64,000 nucleotides of DNA from an uncultured Flavobacteriaceae bacterium (GTDB lineage: Bacteria; Bacteroidota; Bacteroidia; Flavobacteriales; Flavobacteriaceae), in the NCBI GenBank assembly GCA_905182575.1, contig CAJJCA010000002.1:35124-99123 (forward strand). Reading direction: 5' to 3'. Both the position numbers and the translations under genes were made by a program. Each line of letters starts with the position of its first letter. The first letter of the stretch is position 1. Positions 12,492 through 23,018 of the stretch are shown one piece after another. The notes below the pieces were generated by a model. It was not told the origin of the DNA and searched no databases. It worked only from the letters and a program-made list of their open reading frames with translations.

Positions 12492-13463
12492 ATGTCTAAA
12501 TCAGTTTTCGTAACCCTATTGCTTGTTCTAACTCCAATAATTTCTTGTAAGGAAGGACCTAAAAGCAGATACCTTACGGATTCGAACGGAAACATGAATC
12601 ACCTAACAGTGGTCATGGAAAAAAGTGACTGGATCGGCGAGTTAGGAAAAACAACGAGAAAGCTATTGGAAGCACCATATGAAGGACTTCCACTTATTGA
12701 ACCACAGTTTTCTTTAAAACACCTTTCCCCTAAGGTTTTTTCAGGTTTTGCGCGAAATAGTCGTAACGTCCTTTGGTTTCAAAAAGATACTATTGCCAGG
12801 TTTCAACTTATAGAAAACTATTATGCGCGTCCTCAAATCGTAGCGATTGTAAAAGGTGAAGACCGAGAAGTACAAGCTGTCTTTTTGGAAGAAAACATCA
12901 AGCTTCTTAGGGCCACACTATCAGAAAACGAGCAAAAAGAAAAATTAAGAAGGATTAAAAAATCGCCAAGCAGAGACAAGGAGCTATGTGATCGGTTTAA
13001 AGTGCGATTGGTTTATCCTACAGCATATAAAACGGTAAAGGACACGACAAACTTTATTTGGATTCAAAAACTGGTACAGAAAGGTCATTTAAACATTATA
13101 GCTTATTCACTCCCTGAAAACGAACTTATTGGAAACACAAAGAAGAGGATAATTGAAATAAGAGATTCTATTGGGAAAGTATATGTTCCTGGCAGACTCA
13201 ACGGAAGTTTCATGATAACGGAAAAGGCTTATCGCCCGTATTTTTACAAGACTAAATCGGACAACAAATTTTGCTATTTGACTAAGGGAACCTGGGAAGT
13301 TGAAAATGATTTTATGGCGGGACCCTTCGTAAATTATATGATAAAAGACACAGTCAACAAAAGATGGATGGTTCTCGAAGGATTTAGCTTTGCACCCTCA
13401 ATAAGCAAGCGGGACTATATGTTTGAATTAAACACAATCCTAAGCTCAATAAGATTTGAGTAA
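12492..13463 (+). CDS. DUF4837 family lipoprotein
   Basis: Lipoprotein-like signal (TPIISCKEG) and overall resemblance to the Bacteroidetes DUF4837 family. Confidence 0.7.
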   Translation: MSKSVFVTLLLVLTPIISCKEGPKSRYLTDSNGNMNHLTVVMEKSDWIGELGKTTRKLLEAPYEGLPLIEPQFSLKHLSPKVFSGFARNSRNVLWFQKDTIARFQLIENYYARPQIVAIVKGEDREVQAVFLEENIKLLRATLSENEQKEKLRRIKKSPSRDKELCDRFKVRLVYPTAYKTVKDTTNFIWIQKLVQKGHLNIIAYSLPENELIGNTKKRIIEIRDSIGKVYVPGRLNGSFMITEKAYRPYFYKTKSDNKFCYLTKGTWEVENDFMAGPFVNYMIKDTVNKRWMVLEGFSFAPSISKRDYMFELNTILSSIRFE

Positions 13464-13468
13464 AACTT

Positions 13469-13663
13469 TTACTTAATTTCTTCTTTAGAATCTGAAGTTT
13501 CTTCCTCCTCTTTGGTTGCTTTTTTAAATTCTTTGATACCACTTCCCAAACCTTTCATTAATTCAGGAATTTTTCTACCACCAAACAACAAAAGAACCGC
13601 AACAACGATAAGCACTACTTGAGGAGCGCCAATCATACCTAATAAAATATTTATTGATAACAT
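13469..13663 (-). CDS. tatA: Sec-independent translocase subunit TatA/E
   Basis: [37 protein letters not shown]. Confidence 0.92.
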   Translation of the reverse strand: MLSINILLGMIGAPQVVLIVVAVLLLFGGRKIPELMKGLGSGIKEFKKATKEEEETSDSKEEIK

Positions 13664-13751
13664 TGTTCTAAATTTTAAACAAATGTATGAAATATTATGG
13701 TCAATTTAAATTTGTTTCTTTGAGCAACAAATTATTTTTATCCTTAATGCC

Positions 13752-13759
13752 TATCTTTG
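13752..13759 (+). promoter_or_regulatory. Bacteroidetes -7 element (TATCTTTG) upstream of the M23 peptidase
   Basis: Matches TAnnTTTG just before the start at 13765. Confidence 0.45.
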
Positions 13760-13764
13760 TTTAA

Positions 13765-14637
13765 ATGGTGAAGAAGTATAGAAAAACAAGACCTTGGATT
13801 CAAAAGTTGTTGAACCGCTACCGTTTGGTAGTCATCAACGAAAAAACTTTTGAAGAACGCTTTTATTTTAGACTTTCTAGACTCAACATTATTATTGTTG
13901 TTTTTCTATTTATTTCCCTAATAACCACCGCTGCCATTTTGTCCATCGCTTATTCCCCCCTTAAAGAATTTATTCCAGGCTATACCTCAACAAAGCTCAG
14001 AAAAGACGCCGTAGAAAACAGTTTTGCATTGGACTCGATCTCGCGTCTTTTTCAGAAACAAGACAACTATATAAAGTCAATTAAAAGAGCATTGATGGGA
14101 GACACTGAGTGGGATAGTGTCTCAAAAATAAAATATAATCCAACCCCAACCAATCAGCCGATAAATTTGCCAGAAACAGTAGCAGTAGACTCCATTCTCA
14201 GGGCCGAAGTTTTGCAAGAGGACAAATATAATGTTGTTGAAAACCCCAACGGAAACGTAAAATTTCTTTTATACCCTCCCGCCAAGGGTCCAATTTCTCA
14301 GGGATATAATCCTGAATTAAAACATTTTGCGATAGATGTAGTGTTAGAAAAAAACACGCCGATAAAATCTGTTGCAGAAGGAACCGTTATTTTTTCCGAA
14401 TGGTCAGCTGAAACCGGTTATGTCATCATCGTGGAGCACGCTCACGATCTTTTAACAGTCTACAAGCACAATTCTTCTTTAAACAAAGAACAGGGCGACA
14501 TCGTAAGTGCTGGCGAAGTAATTGCCGCCGCCGGGAATACCGGAGAACTTTCTACAGGCTGGCATTTGCATTTTGAATTGTGGGCGAACGGATATCCTAT
14601 GGATCCAACAAATTTTATTGATTTTTCAGAAGAATAA
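13765..14637 (+). CDS. M23 family metallopeptidase
   Basis: KHFAIDVVLEKNTPIKSVAEGTVIFSEWSAETGYVIIVEHAHDLLTVYKH...GNTGELSTGWHLHFELW. Confidence 0.9.
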   Translation: MVKKYRKTRPWIQKLLNRYRLVVINEKTFEERFYFRLSRLNIIIVVFLFISLITTAAILSIAYSPLKEFIPGYTSTKLRKDAVENSFALDSISRLFQKQDNYIKSIKRALMGDTEWDSVSKIKYNPTPTNQPINLPETVAVDSILRAEVLQEDKYNVVENPNGNVKFLLYPPAKGPISQGYNPELKHFAIDVVLEKNTPIKSVAEGTVIFSEWSAETGYVIIVEHAHDLLTVYKHNSSLNKEQGDIVSAGEVIAAAGNTGELSTGWHLHFELWANGYPMDPTNFIDFSEE

Positions 14638-14639
14638 AA

Positions 14640-16116
14640 ATGAAATCTACAGGAGCAAAAATTTTCGCTGCGGCCATCCATCTTAAGAACAAAGCATGGA
14701 TTTCGGACCCCTTGAAATATCAAAAAAAAACATTTAGTAATCTCATCAAAAAGCCAAAAACACGTCTTTTGGAAAAGATCATTTTTTCGAAAATATTTCT
14801 AATTATGAAGACTTTAAAGAAGAAATATTAATCTATGAAGGACTGAGGCCTTATGTTGATAAAATGCTAGAAGGAAATTCGGATGTCTTGTGGCCTGGAA
14901 AACCACTCTATTATGCCAAAACCAGCGGAACCACCTCTGGGGTAAAACACATTCCCATCAGCAAGGAATCCATGCCTGCTCATATTCAAGCGGCGAGAGA
15001 TGCCTTGTTAAATTATATTCATCAAACCGGGAACACGGATTTTGTTAAAGGCAAACAAATTTTTCTTCAAGGAAGTCCAATCTTAGACAAAAAAGGAGAC
15101 AGCACATTTGGAAGATTGTCAGGAATCGTTGCACATTATGTACCCAAATATTTACAGAAAAGCAGAATGCCCTCTTGGGACACTAACTGCATTGAGGATT
15201 GGGAAACAAAAGTAGATGCAGTTGTTGAGGAAACAATAGCTGAAAACATGACCCTCATCGCAGGGATTCCTTCTTGGGTACAAATGTATTTTGAGAAATT
15301 GATTGAAAAATCAATAAAAGCCTGTAGGAGAATTATTCAAAAACTTTTCTTTATTTGTTTATGGCGGTGTTAACTATGAACCCTATCGGCCACTATTTGA
15401 AGAACTTATCGGAAAAAAGGTAGACAGCATTGAGTTATTCCCAGCTTCAGAAGGCTTTTTCGCCTATCAAGATCAGCAAAACAACAAGGGCCTTTTGCTT
15501 CTCGTCAACCATGGAATTTTTTATGAATTCATTCGAAGCAGCACACTTCTCTGAAGAAAACCCTAAAAGAATTTCTTTGGAAGAGGTGAAGCTAGATGTT
15601 AATTATGTTTTGATCATTACCACCACTGCAGGACTTTGGGCATACAACATTGGCGACACAGTTAAATTTGTCTCCCTAACTCCCTATAGAATTGTGGTAA
15701 CAGGAAGAATTAAGCATTTTATTTCTGCATTTGGAGAACACGTTATCGGTAAAGAAGTTGAAACGGCAATGGAAAAAGTTTGCCTTGGCACATCAATTCA
15801 AGTCAAAGAATTCACCGTTGCTCCTCAGATAAAACCCGAGAATGGTTTGCCCTATCACGAATGGTTTGTTGATTTTGTGAACCCACCCAAAGACTTCAAT
15901 AAATTTGCAGAAGACTTAGACACCGAAATGCAGATCCAAAACGTCTATTATGAAGATTTGATTAAAGGAAAAGTATTAAAACAACTGGTAGTAACTCAGG
16001 TAGCAAGTGGAGGTTTTCAAACCTACATGAAAAGCATCGGCAAACTGGGAGGGCAAAACAAGATTCCAAGATTGTCTGACGACAGAAAGATTTGCAATCA
16101 ATTGCCTTTAAAATAG
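14640..16116 (+). CDS. GH3 auxin-responsive promoter-like acyl-adenylating family protein; several frameshifts
   Basis: LWPGKPLYYAKTSGTTSGVKHIPISKESM; YNIGDTVKFVSLTPYRIVVTGRIKHFISAFGEHVIGKEVETAM. Confidence 0.88.
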
Positions 16117-16122
16117 GAGCTT

Positions 16123-16648
16123 ATGTATAAAAAAACTTCTCATAAAAAAAGGTACCAAAGAACGTTTTCATTTTTAAAAACACATATTTCTAAAGAATCT
16201 AAAATCTTAGATTTGGGCGTTGAAAACCCGTTCTCTGATTTCCTTAAAAGCGAAGGGTTTAAGATTGAAAACACCAATGGAGAGGATTTGGACGAAGACC
16301 TTTCGGCGGTTCTAGACTACTGACGCAGCAGTAATTACGGCTTTCGAAATCTTAGAGCACTTGTTATCGCCCTACGTGCTTTTAAAAGAAATTAAAGCTA
16401 AAAAATTATTGATAAGCGTTCCTTTAAAATTGTGGTTTTCTCCCGCTTACAGAAGCTCAACGGATTTGAGAGACAGACACTACCATGAGTTTGAATCTTG
16501 GCAATTGGATTGGCTTTTAGAAAAAACAGGCTGGACAATTATTGCCTCTGACAAATGGACCAACCCAACAAAAAAAATTGGATTCAGAACGCTGTTTAGG
16601 TTTTTTGTGCCCAGGTACTACATTGTTTACGCGGAAAAAAGAGATTAG
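16123..16648 (+). CDS. SAM-dependent methyltransferase-like protein; frameshift near 16320
   Basis: SKILDLGVENPFSDFLKSEGFKIENTNGEDLDEDL ... ITAFEILEHLLSPYVLLKEIKAKKLLISVPLKLW. Confidence 0.7.
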
Positions 16649-16654
16649 ATTATT

Positions 16655-17509
16655 TTGAAATTTTACGTCATCATACCGGCGCATAACGAAGAAGAAAACA
16701 TCGGTTTGACTTTAGATTCGCTTGCGGGTCAAACCGTAATTCCGGATCAACTGATTGTTGTTAACGACAACTCTTCAGACAACACGAAAATGATCGTTGA
16801 AACCTTTGTCCAAAAACATTCTTGGATCAGACTTATTAATAAACAATCAACAGACAAACACCTCCCAGGAGCAAAAATAATAGATGCTTTCAAGACAGGC
16901 TATGAGGAATTAGACGAGCACTTTGATGTAATCTGTAAGTTTGATGCCGACATGGTTTTTGAGTCTAATTATTTAGAAAAATTAGCAAAACATTTTAAAA
17001 CAAACCCTAAGCTCGGAATGGCGGCAGGCTTCTGTTATATTAAAAAAAATAACGCTTGGGTTTTAGAAAACCTCACCCAAAAAGATCACATAAGAGGGGC
17101 CTTAAAAGCTTATAAAAAAGAATGTTTTTTGCAAATAGGTAAATTAAGATCATCCATCGGCTGGGACACCATTGATGAATTGTTGGCACAATACTATCAA
17201 TGGGATATTTTAACCGATGAAACATTAAAGGTAAAGCACCTCAAACCAACGGGGCAAAATTATAGCGCAGGCGCTCAACTTTTGCAGGGAGTCGCGACTT
17301 ACCGCATGCGATTGGGCTTGGTATTGACCCTTATCATTGGTTTTAAAATGGCAATTAAGAAAAGAAAACCATTACTTTTTTTAGACTTTATCAAAGGATA
17401 TTTTAAGGCCAAAAAAGAAGAACAAACCTATTTAGTTGATCCAAAACAAGGAAAATTTATAAGAGATTTGAGATGGAATGGTATTTTAAAAAAGATTAAA
17501 CTTAATTAA
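16655..17509 (+). CDS. Glycosyltransferase family 2
   Basis: FYVIIPAHNEEENIGLTLDSLAGQTVIPDQLIVVNDNSSDNT...VICKFDADMVF. Confidence 0.9.
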   Translation: MKFYVIIPAHNEEENIGLTLDSLAGQTVIPDQLIVVNDNSSDNTKMIVETFVQKHSWIRLINKQSTDKHLPGAKIIDAFKTGYEELDEHFDVICKFDADMVFESNYLEKLAKHFKTNPKLGMAAGFCYIKKNNAWVLENLTQKDHIRGALKAYKKECFLQIGKLRSSIGWDTIDELLAQYYQWDILTDETLKVKHLKPTGQNYSAGAQLLQGVATYRMRLGLVLTLIIGFKMAIKKRKPLLFLDFIKGYFKAKKEEQTYLVDPKQGKFIRDLRWNGILKKIKLN

Positions 17510-17546
17510 GAAATCACTTGATTATCTTTACACCAAAGGCAAAAGA

Positions 17547-18776
17547 ATGAATGTATTAGTATTAGGAAGTGGAGGTCGAGAACACACTTTTTGTTGGAAA
17601 CTTGCACAAAGTAAAATTGTAGAAGGGCTTTATGCTGCTCCGGGGAACGCGGGAACTGCATTAATAGCAAACAACCTAGACTTTGGGGTCAATGATTTTG
17701 CCGCAGTCAAAAAAGCGGCACTGTTACACAACATCGATTTGGTTGTTGTCGGCCCTGAAGATCCGCTTGTGAATGGAATTCATGATTTCTTTTTAGACGA
17801 TATCAAACTAAAACACATACCCGTTATAGGTCCTCAAAAACTCGCTGCAACCCTCGAAGGAAGTAAAGAATTTGCTAAAGAGTTCATGATGCGCCATAAC
17901 ATCCCGACGGCAAAATACGGAAGTTTTTCTCCCGAAAACATTGAAGAAGGCTATCAGTTTTTAGATCAACTTTCCCCTCCTTATGTTTTAAAGGCTGACG
18001 GTTTGGCCGCAGGAAAAGGCGTTCTCATTATTGAAGATCTTTTGGAAGCAAAAAAGGAATTGTCTAATATGTTGTTGGACAAAAAATTTGGAGCAGCATC
18101 TGCCAAGGTTGTGATCGAAGAGTTTTTGACAGGAATAGAGCTTTCTTGCTTTGTTTTAACAGACGGAAAATCATTTGTCACCTTTCCGATGGCCAAAGAT
18201 TACAAACGAATAGGAGAGGGAGATACGGGACTCAACACAGGCGGTATGGGAGCGGTTTCACCCGTTCCGTTTGCCGACGAAGCTTTTACAGAAAAAATCC
18301 ATCAACAAGTTGTTGTTCCAACAATTAATGGATTAGCAAAGGATAACATTCCTTATGTTGGATTTGTTTTTATAGGTTTAATCAAAATCGGAGAAGACCC
18401 TTTTGTCATTGAATACAATGTTAGAATGGGAGATCCAGAAACAGAAGTTGTTTTACCTAGAATAAAAAACGATTTTGGAGAAATACTTATGGCCGTTGGA
18501 GCGCAAAGGCTGTCTGAAATTAAGTTGGAAATTGACACTCGTGCAGTGACAACAGTAGTGGCCGTCTCTGGAGGATATCCTGAGGATTACCAAAAGGGTA
18601 AGGTCATTTTAGGGCTGGATCGAGTTGAAGAAAGTCAAGTTTTTCATGCGGGCACAATTAATGACGCTCATGAAATAAAGACCAATGGTGGACGTGTTTT
18701 GGCCGTAACTTCTTTTGGTAAAAACCACCAAGAAGCGATCGATCAATCGTTTAGTCAACTAGAAAAAATTCAGTAG
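17547..18776 (+). CDS. purD: Phosphoribosylamine--glycine ligase (intact)
   Basis: MNVLVLGSGGREHTFCWKLAQS; VLKADGLAAGKGVLI; GDTGLNTGGMGAVSPVPF. Confidence 0.97.
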   Translation: MNVLVLGSGGREHTFCWKLAQSKIVEGLYAAPGNAGTALIANNLDFGVNDFAAVKKAALLHNIDLVVVGPEDPLVNGIHDFFLDDIKLKHIPVIGPQKLAATLEGSKEFAKEFMMRHNIPTAKYGSFSPENIEEGYQFLDQLSPPYVLKADGLAAGKGVLIIEDLLEAKKELSNMLLDKKFGAASAKVVIEEFLTGIELSCFVLTDGKSFVTFPMAKDYKRIGEGDTGLNTGGMGAVSPVPFADEAFTEKIHQQVVVPTINGLAKDNIPYVGFVFIGLIKIGEDPFVIEYNVRMGDPETEVVLPRIKNDFGEILMAVGAQRLSEIKLEIDTRAVTTVVAVSGGYPEDYQKGKVILGLDRVEESQVFHAGTINDAHEIKTNGGRVLAVTSFGKNHQEAIDQSFSQLEKIQ

Positions 18777-18813
18777 TGAGGGAATTTATTACAGAAAAGA
18801 CATAGGTTTTGAC

Positions 18814-19047
18814 CTATAGAAAAGAATGTGCAGAAGTGTCTTTGTCTTCTTCTTCGTTCTTATCGAAAGATCTAAGTTGAAGGATCCAGTAAACTCCAGC
18901 AGCAAGGCCAATTGCCATGAAAAACCAACTCATAAAATTTGCGGCCCACCAGCTCTGTAGCTCGATATCGGTAAGAATATTATAAGGAACTAACAGTAAT
19001 TCTTCGAATAGTCTGGCTATGGCTTCAAAAAAATTTTTCATCAACAA
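18814..19047 (-). CDS. Small membrane protein, DUF6341-like
   Basis: MKNFFEAIARLFEELLLVPYNILTDIELQSWWAANFMSWFFMAIGLAAGVYWILQLRSF; position next to purD and a DUF6427-like gene. Confidence 0.6.
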   Translation of the reverse strand: MLMKNFFEAIARLFEELLLVPYNILTDIELQSWWAANFMSWFFMAIGLAAGVYWILQLRSFDKNEEEDKDTSAHSFL

Positions 19048-19083
19048 GGGTTTATTTATATTGCAAAAATAACAAAAAGGAAC

Positions 19084-20010
19084 ATGATTGCCAATCTTTT
19101 TAAAAAATCTAACTATCTAAATTATTTTATCTCAGGACTTCTGATTTTATTAGGATCTTTTTTGAATCAATTTGAAGCGGTTAGTGCGGAAGGAAGTCTT
19201 TCTCAAACGTACGCCTCAATAATTATTTTTCTAATTGCTTTTTCAGTCATGATTTTCATGGATATTTATCTTAAGCAACAGAATTTTTTTAAAAAAAGTA
19301 GTGATTATAAAATGTTTTATGCACTACTCTTTATCGCAATTCCAAGGTATTAAAATCAACCTTTATATTCTTTTAGCCCCTTTTCTATTATTTTTTTCGA
19401 TCTATAACATGAACCTATCTTTTGCCTCAAAAACCAATTTTAAACCTTTTTTTGACACAGGTCTTTTTATTGCTTTTACCACATTACTTTATCCTTTTAA
19501 TGCGCTATTCTTCATCATCCCTTTTCTGTTAATGCTTAACCAGCAATGGAAATCAACTTAAAAGATTGTTTTTGCTATTTCTACCACCATTGGTTATTGC
19601 TTTTATTGCTTATCCTATTTTCAGCATTTTAGAAATCGACAGGATTCAAGAGGATTTAAGAAAATGGACTTGGGAATTAAAACCATTTGATCTACCTCTG
19701 GGAACACAATTTTTTTGGTACGTAACCATTGGATTTGGCCTGTTGATGTTAATCGTTGATTTATCTGAAGGGGAAAGATCTTTTTGGGTATCAAAAGCAA
19801 AATCACTCATGGATAATTCTGTTTTTTTTAATTGTTCTTTTTATGATTTACGGGACAAATAACTCAACGCTGTTATTCTATCTTCTATTTCCAATCTCCA
19901 TTTTTGTCGGTAGAGTTACTCATAGGATGAAGAGTGATTTTTCAAGAAATATTCTACCAACGCTCATCATCTTCGGAATTTTACTTTTAAAATTCCCACT
20001 TTTTAATTGA
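19084..20010 (+). CDS. Polytopic membrane protein, DUF6427-like; several frameshifts
   Basis: Four consecutive overlapping hydrophobic ORFs (19084, 19301, 19566, 19756) read as one protein. Confidence 0.55.
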
Positions 20011-20021
20011 TCTCCAAATCG

Positions 20022-20029
20022 TATCTTTG
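20022..20029 (+). promoter_or_regulatory. Bacteroidetes -7 element (TATCTTTG) upstream of the DUF4254 gene
   Basis: Matches TAnnTTTG. Confidence 0.4.
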
Positions 20030-20070
20030 AAAAAACAATGAGAAAATAGCCAAAAAACATATTCATACGA

Positions 20071-20643
20071 ATGAATGATAATAAAATAAGTAAAACTTTA
20101 ATACGGATTTTTAAGGAAAGTATTGACAAGTATCACTTGCTTGACACTGTTGATCAGCCTTTTAGCAACCCCTACCCGTCGGGCACCGTAGCACATCTAC
20201 TATACAGAAAAAACTGGATTGATACTGTTCAGTGGCATTTTGAAGATTTGATTAGAGACCCTGAAATTGAACCAGTTTCTGGAATGCAACTCAAAAGAAA
20301 GATTGATGCTTCCAACCAAGACAGAACGGATATGGTTGAATACATAGACAGTTTTTTCTTAGATAAACACAAAAAAGTCAATGCACTTGAAAATGCTACG
20401 ATAAATTCAGAAAGTCCAGCCTGGGCCATTGATCGCTTGTCAATTTTAGAGTTGAAAATCTATCACATGGAAGAGGAGGTCAATCGCGAAAGCGCCTCTG
20501 CAGCTCACAAAGAGAGCTGCAATATTAAATTAAGTATTCTGCTGGACCAACGCATAGACTTGTGCGGTGCAATTGATCAGCTTTTGGAAGACATTGCTGG
20601 GGCAAAAATACATGAAAGTTTACAAACAAATGAAAATGTATAA
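20071..20643 (+). CDS. DUF4254 domain protein
   Basis: NPYPSGTVAHLLYRKNWIDTVQWHFEDLIRDPEI...RIDLCGAIDQLLEDI. Confidence 0.8.
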   Translation: MNDNKISKTLIRIFKESIDKYHLLDTVDQPFSNPYPSGTVAHLLYRKNWIDTVQWHFEDLIRDPEIEPVSGMQLKRKIDASNQDRTDMVEYIDSFFLDKHKKVNALENATINSESPAWAIDRLSILELKIYHMEEEVNRESASAAHKESCNIKLSILLDQRIDLCGAIDQLLEDIAGAKIHESLQTNENV

Positions 20644-20692
20644 TGATGATTCTTTGAATCCGGTCTTGTATAAAGACAAATCATAGAACCAA

Positions 20693-21725
20693 ATGAAGAA
20701 TCCGCATCACTTGTTGCTAATTCGTTTTTCGGCGCTAGGCGATGTGGCGATGCTGGTTCCTGTGATCCGTTGCCTCTATCAAACGTATCCCGGTTTAATA
20801 ATCACTTTCCTCGGGAGGCCTTTTACAAAATCATTATTTAGAGAGTTTGAAAACTTCAATTTTCACCCAGTAGATTTTGGTGAAAAGCACAAGGGAATCA
20901 AAGGGTTGTGGCTCCTTTTTAAGGAACTTAAAACCATTCCGTTTTCTGGAATAGCAGATTTACATTCGGTTTTGAGAACTCATTTATTGTCTTTGTTTTT
21001 TAAATTAACTTTTTTTAAAGTAAAAAAAATTGATAAAGGCCGTCGGGAGAAACGCTTATTGACTAGAAGTTCAAACAAGAAATTTCAACCCCTGACGCCA
21101 ACAATCTATCGTTATACAGACGTCTTTAAGGAAGCTTGGTTTTCCAGTTGAATTAGATTCTCATGAGTTTTCATTTAAAAGAGAATTCCCCAAAAGCATT
21201 CTAACACATTTTGAAGCCAAAAATAAAAAATGGATCGGGATCGCTCCTTTTACTTCCTTTCAAGGTAAAATGTACCCTTTGGATCAAATGCAGCAAGTGA
21301 TTGCTTCCCTTGAAAAGGAATTTCAAATTTTTTTATTTGGTGCTGGAGCGATCGAAAAAGAGCGATTAGAGGTTTGGGAGAGGTCTTATGAAAACGTTTA
21401 TTCTACTGCTGGACGTATTTCTTTTGAAGACCAGCTCGACCTTATGCCACATTTGGATTTAATGATTTCTATGGATTCTGCCAATGGTCACTTGGCGGCA
21501 AATTATGGAACTCCAGTGCTAACTTTGTGGGGGCTTACACATCCTTTTTGTGGTTTTTCTCCGTTCAATCAACCCGCAACAAATGCCTTGCTTTTGGACA
21601 GAAAAAAATACCCCAAAATCCCAACTTCTGTTTTCGGGAATAAAATCCCAAAAGGATATGAAGAGGCTTTTAGGTCATTAACTCCTTTGACCGTAATTGA
21701 AAAAACTTTAGAAATTATTAATTAG
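20693..21725 (+). CDS. Glycosyltransferase family 9 (heptosyltransferase-like); frameshift near 21145
   Basis: HHLLLIRFSALGDVAMLVPVIRCLYQTYP; LMPHLDLMISMDSANGHLAANYGTPVLTLWGLTHP. Confidence 0.9.
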
Positions 21726-21734
21726 TTTTAAAAA

Positions 21735-22778
21735 CTAGACGTCGTCGTAATCTACTTTAAGGTGTGAACTGCTAATGTGAGCTTGACAAGTCAGAATCAA
21801 TCCTTCTTCTATTTCTTCGTCAGTTAAAACCTGATTGTTATCCATTGTGACAGTTCCTTCCTTAATTCTAGCAATACAACTGCTACAAACACCTCCTTGA
21901 CAAGAATAGGGGACGTCAATTTTGTTCTGAAGGGCAACGTCTAAAACACTTTTCCCCTTCGCGTTTTCAAACGTATAGGATTCTTCATCGTAAATAATTT
22001 CTAATGACGCTTTTCCTGAATTGCTTTCGACAGCTGCAACCTCTTTTTTTTCAGAAGCAGTAAATAATTCAAAATGAATTTTTTCTTTTAAAACAGCTTT
22101 TTCGACGAGCGTATCAGAAACAGTATTGATCATTTGTTTAGGACCGCAGAGGTAAAAATGATCGACGGGCTTATCATAGTTGTTTAAAAAGTTTTTCACC
22201 ACCGGGGCTTCGATTCGTCCAAAAAAGCTGTTTTCTTCGTTTGATTGACTGAAAACCCAAGTGACTTTGAATCGTGATTCGCACGTTTTTTCTAGCTCCT
22301 TAAGTTCGTTAAGAAACATGGTGTCTTCAGGAGTTTTGTTTCCATAGACCAAAGAAAATTCATTCTCAGGATGACTTGAAAGCACTGTTTTAATCATTGA
22401 CATGATTGGCGTAATACCACTTCCGGCAGCAAAAGCAACTATTTTTTCTGAAGCGCCATTAGGATCATATAAAAACCGGCCTTGCGGAGAACCGACTAAG
22501 ACGCTATCTTTAATCTGAAGCACGTTATTGGCAAAAGAAGAAAAGACCCCTTCTGGAATTTGTTTGATCCCGACTTGAAGCGCTTCGTTCGGCATGCTAC
22601 AGATTGAATAAGACCGCCTAACTTTTTGGTCGTTAACCACCGCTTCAAGGGTAAGGTATTGGCCTGATTTGAAACTAAATTTTTCTTTTTTATCAGAAGG
22701 AACCTCAAATGATAAGATAACTGAATTTGAGGTATTTTGTTCAATATTTGAAATGACCAATGAAAAGAAGTCTGACAT
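21735..22778 (-). CDS. 2Fe-2S ferredoxin / NAD(P)H flavin oxidoreductase (PaaE-like)
   Basis: RRSYSICSMPNE; AAGSGITPIMSMIKTVL; C-terminal ferredoxin CysxxxxCxxC (PYSCQGGVCSSCIARI). Confidence 0.9.
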   Translation of the reverse strand: MSDFFSLVISNIEQNTSNSVILSFEVPSDKKEKFSFKSGQYLTLEAVVNDQKVRRSYSICSMPNEALQVGIKQIPEGVFSSFANNVLQIKDSVLVGSPQGRFLYDPNGASEKIVAFAAGSGITPIMSMIKTVLSSHPENEFSLVYGNKTPEDTMFLNELKELEKTCESRFKVTWVFSQSNEENSFFGRIEAPVVKNFLNNYDKPVDHFYLCGPKQMINTVSDTLVEKAVLKEKIHFELFTASEKKEVAAVESNSGKASLEIIYDEESYTFENAKGKSVLDVALQNKIDVPYSCQGGVCSSCIARIKEGTVTMDNNQVLTDEEIEEGLILTCQAHISSSHLKVDYDDV

Positions 22779-23018
22779 GTGTTTTTAGTTTAAATTTTAA
22801 GCTTATTTATTACAAAGATATTTTAAAAACACTGGATGACAACAATAAAATTTTGGAGATTTAGCACAAATTTTGTTCAAACATTTAAATTTATGGGTGT
22901 TATTTACTACAGTGAGGAATGCCTTGTAAAAACCATTAAAGGATTGAGAATAATATTTTATTCATCAATCACATACTAAAACCCTTGTTTATCAGTTATT
23001 ACAATTAAACTTTCCTAC

